64,000 nucleotides of DNA from Flavobacterium sp. xlx-214 (GCF_013874595.1 NZ_CP059431.1:2728001-2792000), one strand, 5' to 3'; positions 54,385-63,715 are shown, counted from the stretch's first letter. Notes: generated by a model from the sequence alone, not told the origin. Numbers and translations are program-made.

Positions 54385-55881
54385 TTAAGCTTCTATTTGA
54401 TAATTTGATAAAAACTGTATGCTTTTTTTGATATCGTAATGCAAAATACGATCTTCTGCAACCACAGGAACTTCTGCGCGATAAGCTGTTACAAAACGCT
54501 CAATAAAGTCGCTTGATTTTAATGGTCTACGGAATTCTAATGCTTGTGAAGCGTTAAACAATTCAATTGCCAAAATGCGTTCTAAATTATCAATAATTCG
54601 TAATGTTTTAGTTGCTGCATTTGCCCCCATACTCACATGATCTTCTTGTCCGTTACTTGACACAATACTATCAACACTAGCAGGCGTTGCCAATTGTTTG
54701 TTTTGACTTACAATACTTGCCGCGGTATACTGCGGTATCATAAACCCAGAATTTAAACCTGGATTATTTACCAAAAATGGAGGTAAACCTCGTAATCCTG
54801 ATATTAATTGATACGTTCTACGTTCTGAAATACTTCCTAACTCTGCCAAAGCAATACCTAAGAAATCAAATGCTAATGCAAGTGTTTGCCCATGAAAATT
54901 ACCACCCGAAACAATGATATCTTCATCAACAAAAATATTTGGATTATCGGTAACCGAATTAATTTCTGTTTTAAAAACTTTTTCTACATATTCAATTGTA
55001 TCTTTAGAAGCGCCATGCACCTGCGGAATACATCTAAATGAATACGGATCTTGTACATGCTCTTTAGCTTGATTGATTAAAGCACTACCTTGTAAAATAT
55101 TCGACATAAATTCTGCGGTAGTGATTTGTCCTTTATGTGGACGTGCCAAGTGAATTAATTTATTAAACGGCTCAATACGTCCATCAAACCCTTCTAAAGA
55201 AACAGCACTAATAACATCAGCCAAATAACTTAATTTTCTAGTTTTTAACAGAATGTAAATTCCGTAAGAACTCATAAACTGTGTACCGTTTAACAAAGCC
55301 AAGCCTTCTTTAGATTTTAAGGTAATCATTTCCCAATTCATCTCAGAAAGCATTTCTTTTGCAGTAATGCGCTTGCCGTTCATTATTACTTCGCCCTCAC
55401 CTATTAAAGGCAAACACAAATGCGCCAATGGAGACAAATCGCCAGAAGCTCCTAAAGAACCTTGATTGTAAACAACTGGCAAAATATTGTTATTGTAAAA
55501 ATCTACCAAGCGCTCAACGGTTTGAAGCTGTACACCTGAATTTCCGTAACTTAACGATTTGATTTTCAACAAAAGCATGATTTTTACAATTTCATGCGGC
55601 ACTTCTTCACCAGTACCACAAGCATGCGATTTCATTAAGTTTTCTTGTAAAGTTGTTAAATCTTCGTTCGAAATTTTTACATTACATAAAGATCCAAAAC
55701 CGGTATTGATACCATAAATAGGATTGGTTTCGCTTTGCATTTTGTTATCTAAATACTCGCGACATTTATTAATATTTGCAATGGCTTCTTCTGATAAAGC
55801 AACCTTAGTTTTATTTTCTAATATCTGTTGAAATTCTTCTAAATTTAAAGTACTATTACTAATATAATAGGTGTTTGTCAT
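54385..55881 (-). CDS. hutH: Histidine ammonia-lyase
   Basis: This 498-residue enzyme turns histidine into urocanate and ammonia. The MIO cofactor forms from A145-S146-G147 in GSLGASGDLSPLAHL, and Tyr56 in YGINTGFG is catalytic. The selectivity pair is S85-H86 (KSHACGTG), as in histidine lyases, rather than HL or FL of tyrosine or phenylalanine lyases. No hutU, hutI or hutG is near, so urocanate handling must lie elsewhere. Confidence 0.93.
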   Translation of the reverse strand: MTNTYYISNSTLNLEEFQQILENKTKVALSEEAIANINKCREYLDNKMQSETNPIYGINTGFGSLCNVKISNEDLTTLQENLMKSHACGTGEEVPHEIVKIMLLLKIKSLSYGNSGVQLQTVERLVDFYNNNILPVVYNQGSLGASGDLSPLAHLCLPLIGEGEVIMNGKRITAKEMLSEMNWEMITLKSKEGLALLNGTQFMSSYGIYILLKTRKLSYLADVISAVSLEGFDGRIEPFNKLIHLARPHKGQITTAEFMSNILQGSALINQAKEHVQDPYSFRCIPQVHGASKDTIEYVEKVFKTEINSVTDNPNIFVDEDIIVSGGNFHGQTLALAFDFLGIALAELGSISERRTYQLISGLRGLPPFLVNNPGLNSGFMIPQYTAASIVSQNKQLATPASVDSIVSSNGQEDHVSMGANAATKTLRIIDNLERILAIELFNASQALEFRRPLKSSDFIERFVTAYRAEVPVVAEDRILHYDIKKSIQFLSNYQIEA

Positions 55882-55960
55882 GATTTTTATTTTAATAGAT
55901 TGTCAAAATTCCTGAAAGTAATTTACATATCAAAATTTTTTAAGTTTATATTATTAAAAA

Positions 55961-55982
55961 AGCGATTCAAAACTGAACCGCT
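55961..55982 (-). terminator. Terminator of yaaA
   Basis: AGCGATTCA/TGAACCGCT (one mismatch) around AAAC, with a T-run on the minus strand. Confidence 0.7.
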
Positions 55983-56045
55983 ATTAAAATTGTAAATCAT
56001 TTGCTGCGTAAACCTCAATTAGTTTAAACATGACTTTTTAAAGTT

Positions 56046-56810
56046 TTACCTAGTAAAAATCCATTTTGTTTCTGTAGATAAAGAAGCGTCAAACTGATAA
56101 CCTTCTACATTGAACATTTTTAAATCTTCGGCATTTTCAATTGCATTGTCTGCCATGTAACGCACCATTAACCCACGTGCTTTTTTAGCAAAAAAACTAA
56201 TCATTTTTAGTTCACCGTTTTTATAATCTTTAAACTCAGGTGTAATTATTTTTGCTTTTATTTCTTTTTTATTTACAACCGAAAAATACTCAGTACTTGC
56301 TAAGTTAATTAGCACATCGTTCTTTTTAAGTTGTTTATTTAGATAGTTTGTAATCATTTCTTGCCAAAAACCGTATAAATCTTTTGATTCTTCAATAGGT
56401 AATTTGGTTCCCATTTCTAACCTATAAGCCTCAATAGCATCCAAAGGTCTTAAAATACCATATAATCCAGACAAAATACCCAAATGATTTTGCAAATAAT
56501 CTATTTTTTCACTTGTTAAAGTGTAAGCATCTAAACCTAAATAAACATCGCCGTTAAAAGCATAAATAGCCTGACGCACATTTTCATTTAAATCTGTTAA
56601 TTTGTATTTACGACTTTGATTTCTTGTCCAGTTTAAATCAGACAAAGCTTCAGAAATATGCATTAAAGAGCCCAACTCTTTTGGTTTTAGTTTTTTTAAT
56701 TCTTTATGAACCAACTTGCTTTTTGTTGCAAAAACAGGTTTTGTATGCTCTAAAATGGGTGTTTTTGTAGTAAAATCTAAAGATTTAGCTGGTGATATAA
56801 GTATTTTCAT
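56046..56810 (-). CDS. yaaA: Peroxide stress protein YaaA (UPF0246)
   Basis: This 254-residue protein has ILISPAKSLDF at the start, RQAIYAFNGDVYLGLDA, GLYGILRPLDAIEAYRLEMG and KKARGLMVRYM, all typical of YaaA (DUF328). In E. coli it limits intracellular free iron during H2O2 stress and binds DNA. Full length. Confidence 0.95.
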   Translation of the reverse strand: MKILISPAKSLDFTTKTPILEHTKPVFATKSKLVHKELKKLKPKELGSLMHISEALSDLNWTRNQSRKYKLTDLNENVRQAIYAFNGDVYLGLDAYTLTSEKIDYLQNHLGILSGLYGILRPLDAIEAYRLEMGTKLPIEESKDLYGFWQEMITNYLNKQLKKNDVLINLASTEYFSVVNKKEIKAKIITPEFKDYKNGELKMISFFAKKARGLMVRYMADNAIENAEDLKMFNVEGYQFDASLSTETKWIFTR

Positions 56811-56827
56811 TCTTTTTTAATTTAAGT

Positions 56828-56854
56828 CAAAGTTACAAGTTGTTATGTTTGCAA
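56828..56854 (-). promoter_or_regulatory. Promoter of yaaA
   Basis: TAACTTTG (56835-56828 on the minus strand) with TTG at 56854-56852, 16 bp apart, 18 bp before the ATG. Confidence 0.55.
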
Positions 56855-56899
56855 TTTTTAAGGTATGATTTTATTTAACTATTTTGAAATAGTATTTGA

Positions 56900-57886
56900 T
56901 TATTGATTAAAAATTCGTGTCCAAATATTTTTTAGCAATTGAACACCATCTCGTTTGCTTTTGGGTATTTCTTCAACTTTAAATCCATTTTTAGTCGGAA
57001 TTAATTGGTACGAAAAAGCAAATTGAATATCATTAGCATCGTTTTTTAACAAACCAAATCGTAAATCATTAAAAACCAAGCCTTTTTCATTTTTTGTAAT
57101 TGTATATTGATTTTCTGTAATTGCTTTTAATCGATTGATATTTTCATCAGCTAAGTTTTGAATGAACGCTTCGTTTCGAGGGAAATATTGAAATTTCATT
57201 TTTTGTTCTTCAAACAAAGAACGATCAGAAAGATAAAACCCATCAGATGTTTCAATAATAACATTCCATAAAACACTATTTGAAAAAGTAGGTTTTACCG
57301 TTGTTTTCAAAACATTTTCATTGTATTGGTTTTTAAAATCAAGCATTGCTTTATTCTTAATATTGTTTTGCGCAATTAACCCCCAAATTAAATATAAAGA
57401 ACTGACAATAAGACCTATATAAGTATTTTTTTTACTATGCTTTTTTAATCCTAAAACAACAAAAATAAGCAATGGAATGGTATAAAAAACATCAACAACA
57501 AAAACCGATTTTAAAGCAAACTTCTCATTATAAGGCCAAAATAGCTGTGTGCCCCAAGTTGTAAAAACATCTAGTAAAGAATGCGTTAACAATATCAAAA
57601 AAACGGTAATATATAGCTTAAAAAAGTGAATTTCTTTAAAAAAACGCTTAATTAAATAGCTTATAAAAGCACTTAAAAAAACAAAAAAGAGTATAGAATG
57701 AGATAATCCTCTATGAATTTCAATTTCTGTTAAAGGATCTTGAAAAAACTTAGCTACATAAATATCTAAATCTGGTAAAGTAGCAACAATTGCACCAAGT
57801 GCAACGGTTTTCTTCCACCCTACTTTTGTATCTAAACACACATGTGCAACAGCAATTCCTAAAACTATTTGCGTAATTGAATCCAT
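56900..57886 (-). CDS. Membrane-bound metal-dependent hydrolase (YbcI/DUF457-like)
   Basis: This 328-residue protein, read from ATG 57886 (MDSITQIVLGIAVAHVCLD), has about five TM helices in its first half. It has the DUF457-type motifs LPDLDIYVA and HRGLSHSILF, and LLTHSLLDVFTTWGTQ. Family members are often called YfhO/LexA-binding inner membrane hydrolases. An in-frame upstream ATG at 57919 lies beyond a terminator hairpin and is not preferred. Confidence 0.87.
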   Translation of the reverse strand: MDSITQIVLGIAVAHVCLDTKVGWKKTVALGAIVATLPDLDIYVAKFFQDPLTEIEIHRGLSHSILFFVFLSAFISYLIKRFFKEIHFFKLYITVFLILLTHSLLDVFTTWGTQLFWPYNEKFALKSVFVVDVFYTIPLLIFVVLGLKKHSKKNTYIGLIVSSLYLIWGLIAQNNIKNKAMLDFKNQYNENVLKTTVKPTFSNSVLWNVIIETSDGFYLSDRSLFEEQKMKFQYFPRNEAFIQNLADENINRLKAITENQYTITKNEKGLVFNDLRFGLLKNDANDIQFAFSYQLIPTKNGFKVEEIPKSKRDGVQLLKNIWTRIFNQ

Positions 57887-57891
57887 AAAAA

Positions 57892-57916
57892 AACTGCTCA
57901 TTTTTCGTGAGCAGTT
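57892..57916 (-). terminator. Terminator of the Lrp gene, adjoining the next gene's start
   Basis: AACTGCTCA/TGAGCAGTT pair perfectly around 7 nt. On the minus strand a run of seven T follows, and the next ATG begins inside the end of that run. Confidence 0.75.
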
Positions 57917-57924
57917 CAAAAGTA
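57917..57924 (-). promoter_or_regulatory. -7 promoter element before the DUF457-like gene
   Basis: TACTTTTG on the minus strand, directly adjoining the terminator hairpin, 31 bp before the ATG. Confidence 0.4.
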
Positions 57925-57940
57925 CAATAAATATATTTTA

Positions 57941-58420
57941 TTATAAATCTTTAAAAATAGTATGCATTAAACGTTTTTTATCGTTAATGCTTTCTTCTAA
58001 AGAAATCATTGATTCAGTTCTGTAAACTCCTTCAATATCATCAATCATGAAAATAACTTCTTTTGCATGACGTGTATCTCTAGCGCGAACTTTACAGAAA
58101 ACATTAAATTTACCTGTAGTAACGTGCGCAACAGTTACAAACGGAATTTCATTAATACGCTCTAAAACAAATTTAGTTTGAGATGTATTATGTAAGAAAA
58201 TACCAATATAAGCAATAAAAGAGTAGCCTAATTTTTCGTAATCTAACGTTAAAGAAGAACCTTGAATGATTCCAGCATCTTCCATTTTTTTAACACGAAC
58301 ATGAACCGTACCTGCTGATATTAATAATTTCTTAGCAATGTCTGTAAATGGAACTCGCGTATTATCGATCAGCATATCCAGTATCTGATGATCAATCTCA
58401 TCTAATCGAAACTTACTCAT
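57941..58420 (-). CDS. Lrp/AsnC family transcriptional regulator
   Basis: This 159-residue protein has an N-terminal HTH (LDEIDHQILDMLIDNTRVPF, then DIAKKLLISAGTVHVRVKKM) and a C-terminal RAM ligand domain (65-150). It is an amino-acid-responsive regulator; its targets are unknown, but the hutH gene is near. Confidence 0.93.
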   Translation of the reverse strand: MSKFRLDEIDHQILDMLIDNTRVPFTDIAKKLLISAGTVHVRVKKMEDAGIIQGSSLTLDYEKLGYSFIAYIGIFLHNTSQTKFVLERINEIPFVTVAHVTTGKFNVFCKVRARDTRHAKEVIFMIDDIEGVYRTESMISLEESINDKKRLMHTIFKDL

Positions 58421-58458
58421 ATAACAATTTTTATGAATTTTTTAATTTAAATCGTAAG

Positions 58459-58466
58459 CAAAAATA
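58459..58466 (-). promoter_or_regulatory. -7 promoter element of the Lrp gene
   Basis: TATTTTTG on the minus strand, 38 bp before the ATG. Confidence 0.45.
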
Positions 58467-58555
58467 CAACGAATTATTGAAAATAATACTGTAATCATTA
58501 ATTTTTTTTCAGTTTTTAGCAAAGCATTAACATCTTACGGCTAATAATTTAATAA

Positions 58556-59650
58556 TTAAAGAAAATTATTAATGATTTTTTGGTAGTCAGATTCAGAGTT
58601 AACCTCTAATCCATTGATGTTTAATACCATATGCCCAAATTTAAAATTTGGCGCCGAATTAAAATCTAAAACGGCTTGAAAAGAAATTTGAGAATTATTT
58701 AAAATCTCCTTCATTTGAAGCGGCAATTTTGAATATTTTTTTAAATTTTCATCGCTTGTTGTAAAATTCTCAATAATTACATCAACAAAATTTTTCTCGT
58801 TTTCGGGAATTTTTTGATAGTCGCTTTCTGAAAATTCTTCATAGCTTTTACTAATTATATTCTCAAACAATTTCACCAAACTTATATACACTACATCGCG
58901 TGAAATTTCTCTTTCGTAATCGTTAGGATAATGTCCTGCTTCAAACAAAATAGTTGGCACATTTAAGTAAGTAAACATATCGCCAATGCAGTTTATATTG
59001 AACGAATCATCAAATCTGCCTACTTTATTAGGAATAATGAGTTGTAAATACTTGTTTAACGAGGCTATAAGCTGCATAGCAACTAAACGCGTTTCATTAA
59101 CAGCTCTACTTTCGTTGAACGATGGCGCTAAAAAGGAAATAGTTGCTGGTTCATTAATAGCTCCTGCTGAAAAAATAGTACGTTGATCGTGCATGTTTAA
59201 CGCCAAATGAGGCTTTACATCTTCAAAAACCGCTCTTAAAATTATTGACTCTGGTTGTGTTAATTGCTCAGAATCTCGGTTTAAATCAACTGCATTTGCA
59301 TTTACTCTAGTATACGCTTCAGCTCCATCTGGGTTAAGTATAGGAATAAAAGTAAACGAAAAATAGTTTAACAATTCAGGAAAAGCACCTTTGTTTACTT
59401 CATTCAAAAAATCTAAAACAGCTTTTGTTGTGGTTGCTTCATTGCCATGCATTTGTGACCATAACAAAACTTTAAACAATCCGGTGCCAAAATCTAACTT
59501 ATAAATAGGTTTTTCTTGTACGCTTTTTCCAACTTCTGTAATCGAAAATACTTTAGGATTTAACGCATCCAAAAAAGGTTTTAAATGATTATTAGTTATG
59601 TAACGTTTTGAAATATTTGAAACTCTATTGTTATTTAATTTTGATAACAT
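58556..59650 (-). CDS. M14 family zinc carboxypeptidase
   Basis: This 364-residue protein has no signal peptide, so is probably cytoplasmic. Zinc ligands H68 and E71 are in QMHGNEA and H154 in LNMHDQR. Substrate residues N124-R125 (VDLNRD) and catalytic Glu237 (LFEAGHYPN) are in place. The substrate is unknown; M14 members of this kind act on peptides or cell-wall fragments. Divergent from the XRE gene, it may share its operators. Confidence 0.88.
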   Translation of the reverse strand: MLSKLNNNRVSNISKRYITNNHLKPFLDALNPKVFSITEVGKSVQEKPIYKLDFGTGLFKVLLWSQMHGNEATTTKAVLDFLNEVNKGAFPELLNYFSFTFIPILNPDGAEAYTRVNANAVDLNRDSEQLTQPESIILRAVFEDVKPHLALNMHDQRTIFSAGAINEPATISFLAPSFNESRAVNETRLVAMQLIASLNKYLQLIIPNKVGRFDDSFNINCIGDMFTYLNVPTILFEAGHYPNDYEREISRDVVYISLVKLFENIISKSYEEFSESDYQKIPENEKNFVDVIIENFTTSDENLKKYSKLPLQMKEILNNSQISFQAVLDFNSAPNFKFGHMVLNINGLEVNSESDYQKIINNFL

Positions 59651-59667
59651 TATGCATTATTTTTTTT

Positions 59668-59675
59668 CAAATGTA
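59668..59675 (-). promoter_or_regulatory. -7 promoter element of the M14 gene
   Basis: TACATTTG on the minus strand, 18 bp before the ATG. Confidence 0.45.
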
Positions 59676-59748
59676 CAACCATAAAAAATAATTTGCTTAA
59701 AAAGTAATCACTTTATTATTGCAACATTATAAATGGGCAAAACTACTG

Positions 59749-59920
59749 TTTACAAATGTAAATTCACATTTGTAAACAGTAAATAGATATCTAATTTTAT
59801 TAAATTATTATACATGTGTTTATTTATTAATCAATACATTATGTTAACTTACTTCTATTTAAAGTTTAATATATTTATTTTATTTACAAATGTAAATCAT
59901 TACTTGTTTACAAATGTAAA
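59749..59920. promoter_or_regulatory. Four operator copies, TTTACAnnTGTAAA
   Basis: Copies are at 59749-59762, 59763-59776 (TTCACATTTGTAAA, one mismatch), 59883-59896 and 59907-59920. Each is an inverted repeat TTTACA/TGTAAA with 2 bp between. The first two abut and form a longer mirror pair; the other two are 24 bp apart. They lie upstream of the XRE gene, a likely autoregulator. Confidence 0.75.
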
Positions 59921-59954
59921 ATGTAGTATATTTACTGCTTTAATTACGTTTTCT

Positions 59955-60416
59955 ATGAAATTTTCAGTTCAATTACAACAAATAATGAGTCATTTTAATT
60001 TAGGTACAACTGAATTAGCTGACAAAATTTTAGTACCAAAAGCTACTATTTCTCATTTAATTTCCGAAAGAAATAATCCTAGTTTGGAGTTTATAACAAA
60101 GCTCCATACCCACTTTCCATCCTTAAATTTAGAATGGTTGATTTATGGAAAAGGTCCTTTTTTAGCAAATGAAAAAGCTGTAATTGAAGAACCATTTATC
60201 GAAAAAAGAAATGATGTATTTGAAGAAAAAATAATTTTTGAAGAAGTAAAAAATGAACCTCAAAAAGACACTTTTGTTCCTATTGAAAATAATTTATTAG
60301 AAAATACCGAAATTGATAAAAACATTATATCTTCCCCTACACCATTAAACAAAAAAATTGAAGCCATTGTTATTTTTTATACCGATGGCAGTTTTAAAAG
60401 ATTTACAGACGAATGA
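59955..60416 (+). CDS. XRE-family HTH regulator
   Basis: This 153-residue protein, read from ATG 59955 (MKFSVQLQQIMSHFNLGTTE), has one lambda-repressor-type HTH at residues 5-60 (ELADKILVPKATISHLISER, PSLEFITKLHTHFPSLNLEW). An acidic linker follows (VIEEPFIEKRNDVFEEKIIF). It is the first gene of an overlapped operon: its TGA shares 4 bp with the next ATG. It probably binds the four upstream operators. Confidence 0.85.
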   Translation: MKFSVQLQQIMSHFNLGTTELADKILVPKATISHLISERNNPSLEFITKLHTHFPSLNLEWLIYGKGPFLANEKAVIEEPFIEKRNDVFEEKIIFEEVKNEPQKDTFVPIENNLLENTEIDKNIISSPTPLNKKIEAIVIFYTDGSFKRFTDE

Positions 60417-61081
60417 ATTTTGTAAAAAAATATTTGAGCTATTTAAGAGTTATCAATCAAAAAAAATATGAATCGGCTTACAACGGTACATTAGAAATAA
60501 ATTGGCTAAACGGCAAAAAAATATTAGATACCACTAATACTAATTATTCATACGGAAATCTAGGAGAAGTTCTTAAGAAAGGAATGCAAAAAGTAACAAC
60601 GCCTTTTAAAGAAGCATCAAACGAAATTTTGATTTTAGGCTTAGGTGGCGGCGATGCGGTAAAACAATTAAGAAATGATTTTAAATCAAAAGCTACCATT
60701 ACAGCATTAGAAATTGATCCTGTTGTAATTGAAATTGCCGTAAACGAATTTGATATTTTATCGTTCAGTAATGTTAATATCGTAAATCAAGATGCTGAAT
60801 TATTCCTTAAATACAGTACAAACACATATCATTTAATTATTGTTGATTTGTTTTTTGATGCTACCATTCCTGATTTTGTCTTTCAACAATCGTTTATACA
60901 AAACATTAATAACAGTTTGCATAAAAACGGAAGTGTTATTTTTAACACTTTTATTTTAGACGATTTACATAATATAAGAAATCAAAAATTGATACATTTA
61001 CTAAAAACATACTTTACTATACAATCATTTAAAAATTTATACGGTCACAATCATTTAATTATAGCACAAAAAATTATATGA
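60413..61081 (+). CDS. Spermidine-synthase-like methyltransferase-fold protein
   Basis: This 222-residue Rossmann protein has EILILGLGGGDAVKQLRNDF (SAM/dcSAM loop), ITALEIDPVVIEIAV and YHLIIVDLFFDATIPD. It resembles spermidine synthase but lacks its N-terminal beta-hairpin domain, so it may be another aminopropyl- or methyltransferase. It overlaps its upstream and downstream genes by 4 bp each. Confidence 0.8.
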   Translation: MNFVKKYLSYLRVINQKKYESAYNGTLEINWLNGKKILDTTNTNYSYGNLGEVLKKGMQKVTTPFKEASNEILILGLGGGDAVKQLRNDFKSKATITALEIDPVVIEIAVNEFDILSFSNVNIVNQDAELFLKYSTNTYHLIIVDLFFDATIPDFVFQQSFIQNINNSLHKNGSVIFNTFILDDLHNIRNQKLIHLLKTYFTIQSFKNLYGHNHLIIAQKII

Positions 61082-61971
61082 AAAAGTATTTCATTTTAGC
61101 CTTTAGCTTTTGTATTTCTTATTTTTCGCAAGCGCAATACACTCAAGAAATTAATACCAACCGCCCAAGTTCTTCTATGGGTGCGTACAGCGTTAGTAAA
61201 GGTATTTTTCAATTAGAAGGTGGTTATATGTATCAGAATGATGAGTTTAATGCTGATAAAATCAATACGCATAATAACTTTAATGTTCAGGCGCGTTATG
61301 GTGAAATAACCGAGCAAATGGAATTCATTGCCGATTTACATTTTACAAGTTACAATCAAGAATTAAACGATATTACCACATCAGAATCAGGTTTTAAACA
61401 ATTAAATTTTGGTGTAAAATACATGATTTACGATCATTATAAATATTACGTTGAAAAACGAAACGTATACAGTTGGAAAGCCAATCAGCGTTTTAAATGG
61501 AAACGCTTAATACCGGCCGTTGCCTTATATGCAGGTGCACAATTTAACACTAAACACAACATTTACTATCCTAATTTACCAGAAACAAGTTTAAAAGCTA
61601 TGATTATAGCGCAACAACATTTAAGTAAGCGCTTTAGTATTACCTATAACTTTATTGGAGAAAATGTTACCGAAAATGAGTTTAGAAACATTAGCTATAT
61701 TGTAACAGCTTCTTTAGGCTTAAGCGACAGATGGAGTATTTTTGGCGAACATCAGGGTATTATTGATCGTAAGTACGATAATATTACGATTCCTTTTGAG
61801 AAAGAAGCTTCAATAAAAGGAGGATTAACTTTTAAAATAAACCCAAACCTACAAATTGATGGTTTTGCAGGTACAAGCATAAATAACCAACCTCATAAAA
61901 TTCAAGCTGGAATGGGTCTTTCTTGGCGAAATATGAAAAAATTTCAGTTTAAGGATCCTATGGAGTTATGA
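61078..61971 (+). CDS. Outer-membrane beta-barrel-like protein (MetA-phenol family)
   Basis: This 297-residue protein has a signal peptide (MKKYFILAFSFCISYFSQAQ) and alternating beta-strands with NTNRPSSSMGAYSVSKGIFQ, close to the 'putative MetA-pathway of phenol degradation' transporter family. The product is probably an outer-membrane barrel. It starts 4 bp inside the previous gene. Confidence 0.78.
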   Translation: MKKYFILAFSFCISYFSQAQYTQEINTNRPSSSMGAYSVSKGIFQLEGGYMYQNDEFNADKINTHNNFNVQARYGEITEQMEFIADLHFTSYNQELNDITTSESGFKQLNFGVKYMIYDHYKYYVEKRNVYSWKANQRFKWKRLIPAVALYAGAQFNTKHNIYYPNLPETSLKAMIIAQQHLSKRFSITYNFIGENVTENEFRNISYIVTASLGLSDRWSIFGEHQGIIDRKYDNITIPFEKEASIKGGLTFKINPNLQIDGFAGTSINNQPHKIQAGMGLSWRNMKKFQFKDPMEL

Positions 61972-62294
61972 TTTTAAAAAGGCGAATCATATTCTTATTA
62001 CTTTTTTTAGGTACTACCTTTTTGGTTAGTTCTATCTATAGCAATTATTCTAAAGAAAGGCAATTCAAAAGAAAAATTAATTTTGAAGTTAGTAAAGTTG
62101 TTGAAAGTAAATCGTTTAGATGTTACTATTATAATAAAGAAGGGCAAGAATTATCAATACATCATACTTTTTATAGTCCTTCTCAAATAAAAGTCGGTGA
62201 TATAATAACTAAAAATTCTGATTCTAATGAATTAATAATCTATAGAAATGATAGCATTAAAAGAAAAACAAAGTTTAAAATTGTCATTTATTAG
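61968..62294 (+). CDS. Hypothetical membrane-anchored protein
   Basis: This 108-residue protein has one N-terminal membrane segment (IIFLLLFLGTTFLVSSIYS) and a small soluble domain of beta character. No family is recognised. It overlaps the barrel gene by 4 bp and ends the XRE operon. Confidence 0.65.
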   Translation: MILKRRIIFLLLFLGTTFLVSSIYSNYSKERQFKRKINFEVSKVVESKSFRCYYYNKEGQELSIHHTFYSPSQIKVGDIITKNSDSNELIIYRNDSIKRKTKFKIVIY

Positions 62295-62365
62295 ATTTTA
62301 ATTCTAAAAAACATCTTTTCAAAAAACACTAAACGAAAAAAAATCTAAAAACAAACCAAAACACC

Positions 62366-62373
62366 TATCTTTG
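62366..62373 (+). promoter_or_regulatory. -7 promoter element of the NhaC-type gene
   Basis: TATCTTTG matches TAnnTTTG, 15 bp before the ATG; typical TATCTTTGCA context. Confidence 0.55.
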
Positions 62374-62387
62374 CATCAAAAAATTAA

Positions 62388-63677
62388 ATGAAAATTTTAA
62401 AGAAATTCCTTCCTTTATTTCTATTTTTCGGGATATACTTAGGTTTTGGCGTTTATTACAACGATTTTTATGCAGTTTCACCCGTAATAATTGCTTTTGG
62501 AGCTATTATTTTCGCAGTTGTTTATTTTAAAGATTCCATCAATAAAAATATTGATTATGTTTTAAAAGGAGCCAGCAATGATAAAATACTAACTATGTGT
62601 TTTATCTTTTTTTTGTCGGGCGTTTTTAGTTACATCACAAAAGAAATTGGGAGTGTTGATTATCTTGTCGCTTTAATTTTAAATCACGTAACTCCTTCTA
62701 TCCTATTCATAGCTATTTTTATTGTTTCGTGTTTAATATCCTTTGCTTTAGGAACTTCGGTCGGTACCATTGTTACACTTGCTCCCTTGCTTCCTGGTTT
62801 AGCAAACGGAAATACCGAAGCTTTAGCCTTGTTTTCGGGATGTTTATTAGGCGGTGCAATGTTTGGTGATAATTTATCCATTATTTCTGATACTACCATT
62901 GCAGCTACACAAACTATGGGCGTTCGTATGTTAGATAAATTCAAGGCTAACGGACTTATAGCTTTAACAGCCTCATTAATAACATGCGTTCTTATTTATT
63001 TAAATCAACCCGATTTTAGCGCAAACATACACAACAATGTTACCCATAATTTTTGGGTTATTTTACCTTATGTTGCCATTATTATCTTGGCATTATGTAA
63101 TCTACACGTATTAATTGTACTAACTTTAAGTTGTTTATTAGCGCTTTTTATAGCTGTATTTCAAGGAATTGAATTCTTAGCGCTTTCAAAATTAATGTTT
63201 GAAGGAATGCAGTCTACTTTTGAAATTGCATTATTATCTCTTTTAATTGGTGGTTTGGCATATTTAATTGAAAAGAACAAAGGTTTTGAAGCAATCATTG
63301 AATTAATATCAAAAAATCAAAATAAATCTGTTGCCATAGCCTCTATTTTAATTATGATTGTTTTTATTAATATGGCTGTTGCCAATAATACAATTGCTTT
63401 ATTAATTTGCGGACCTATTGCGAAACAAATTTCAGAACGATTTCATCTTGAAAAAGTCAGAATAGCTTCTTTTTTAGATATTTTTAGTTGCATTACACAA
63501 GGATTAATTCCGTACGGAGCCCAAGTTTTAATTTTGTTAACGTTAATCAATCAAAAAATAAGTTTTACGCAATTAGTTTCAAAAAGCTACTATTTAATTG
63601 TTTTATTACTAATTAGTATCTTTTATTTGGTCTTTTTTATGAATAAGAACGATAAACAACTAGCAAAAACAGTTTAA
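62388..63677 (+). CDS. NhaC family Na+/H+ antiporter
   Basis: This 429-residue inner-membrane protein has about 11 TM helices and a conserved GDNLSIISDTTIAATQTMG (NhaC core). A second half repeats NNTIALLICGP and ITQGLIPYGAQVLI. It is probably involved in sodium/proton exchange; related members move malate/lactate or amino acids. Confidence 0.87.
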   Translation: MKILKKFLPLFLFFGIYLGFGVYYNDFYAVSPVIIAFGAIIFAVVYFKDSINKNIDYVLKGASNDKILTMCFIFFLSGVFSYITKEIGSVDYLVALILNHVTPSILFIAIFIVSCLISFALGTSVGTIVTLAPLLPGLANGNTEALALFSGCLLGGAMFGDNLSIISDTTIAATQTMGVRMLDKFKANGLIALTASLITCVLIYLNQPDFSANIHNNVTHNFWVILPYVAIIILALCNLHVLIVLTLSCLLALFIAVFQGIEFLALSKLMFEGMQSTFEIALLSLLIGGLAYLIEKNKGFEAIIELISKNQNKSVAIASILIMIVFINMAVANNTIALLICGPIAKQISERFHLEKVRIASFLDIFSCITQGLIPYGAQVLILLTLINQKISFTQLVSKSYYLIVLLLISIFYLVFFMNKNDKQLAKTV

Positions 63678-63682
63678 ATAAT

Positions 63683-63690
63683 TATATTTG
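63683..63690 (+). promoter_or_regulatory. -7 promoter element of the fabG-like gene
   Basis: TATATTTG matches TAnnTTTG, 25 bp before the ATG. Confidence 0.5.
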
Positions 63691-63715
63691 CCTTAAATCT
63701 ACTAAAAAATATTTC

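Larger units (their letters stand above)
59651..59954. other. Divergent intergenic region with repeated operators
   Basis: This region between the M14 gene and the XRE gene carries the four operator copies and the M14 -7 element, listed separately. No gene is seen; an in-frame extension of the XRE frame to 59814 is AT-rich and not protein-like. Confidence 0.6.
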
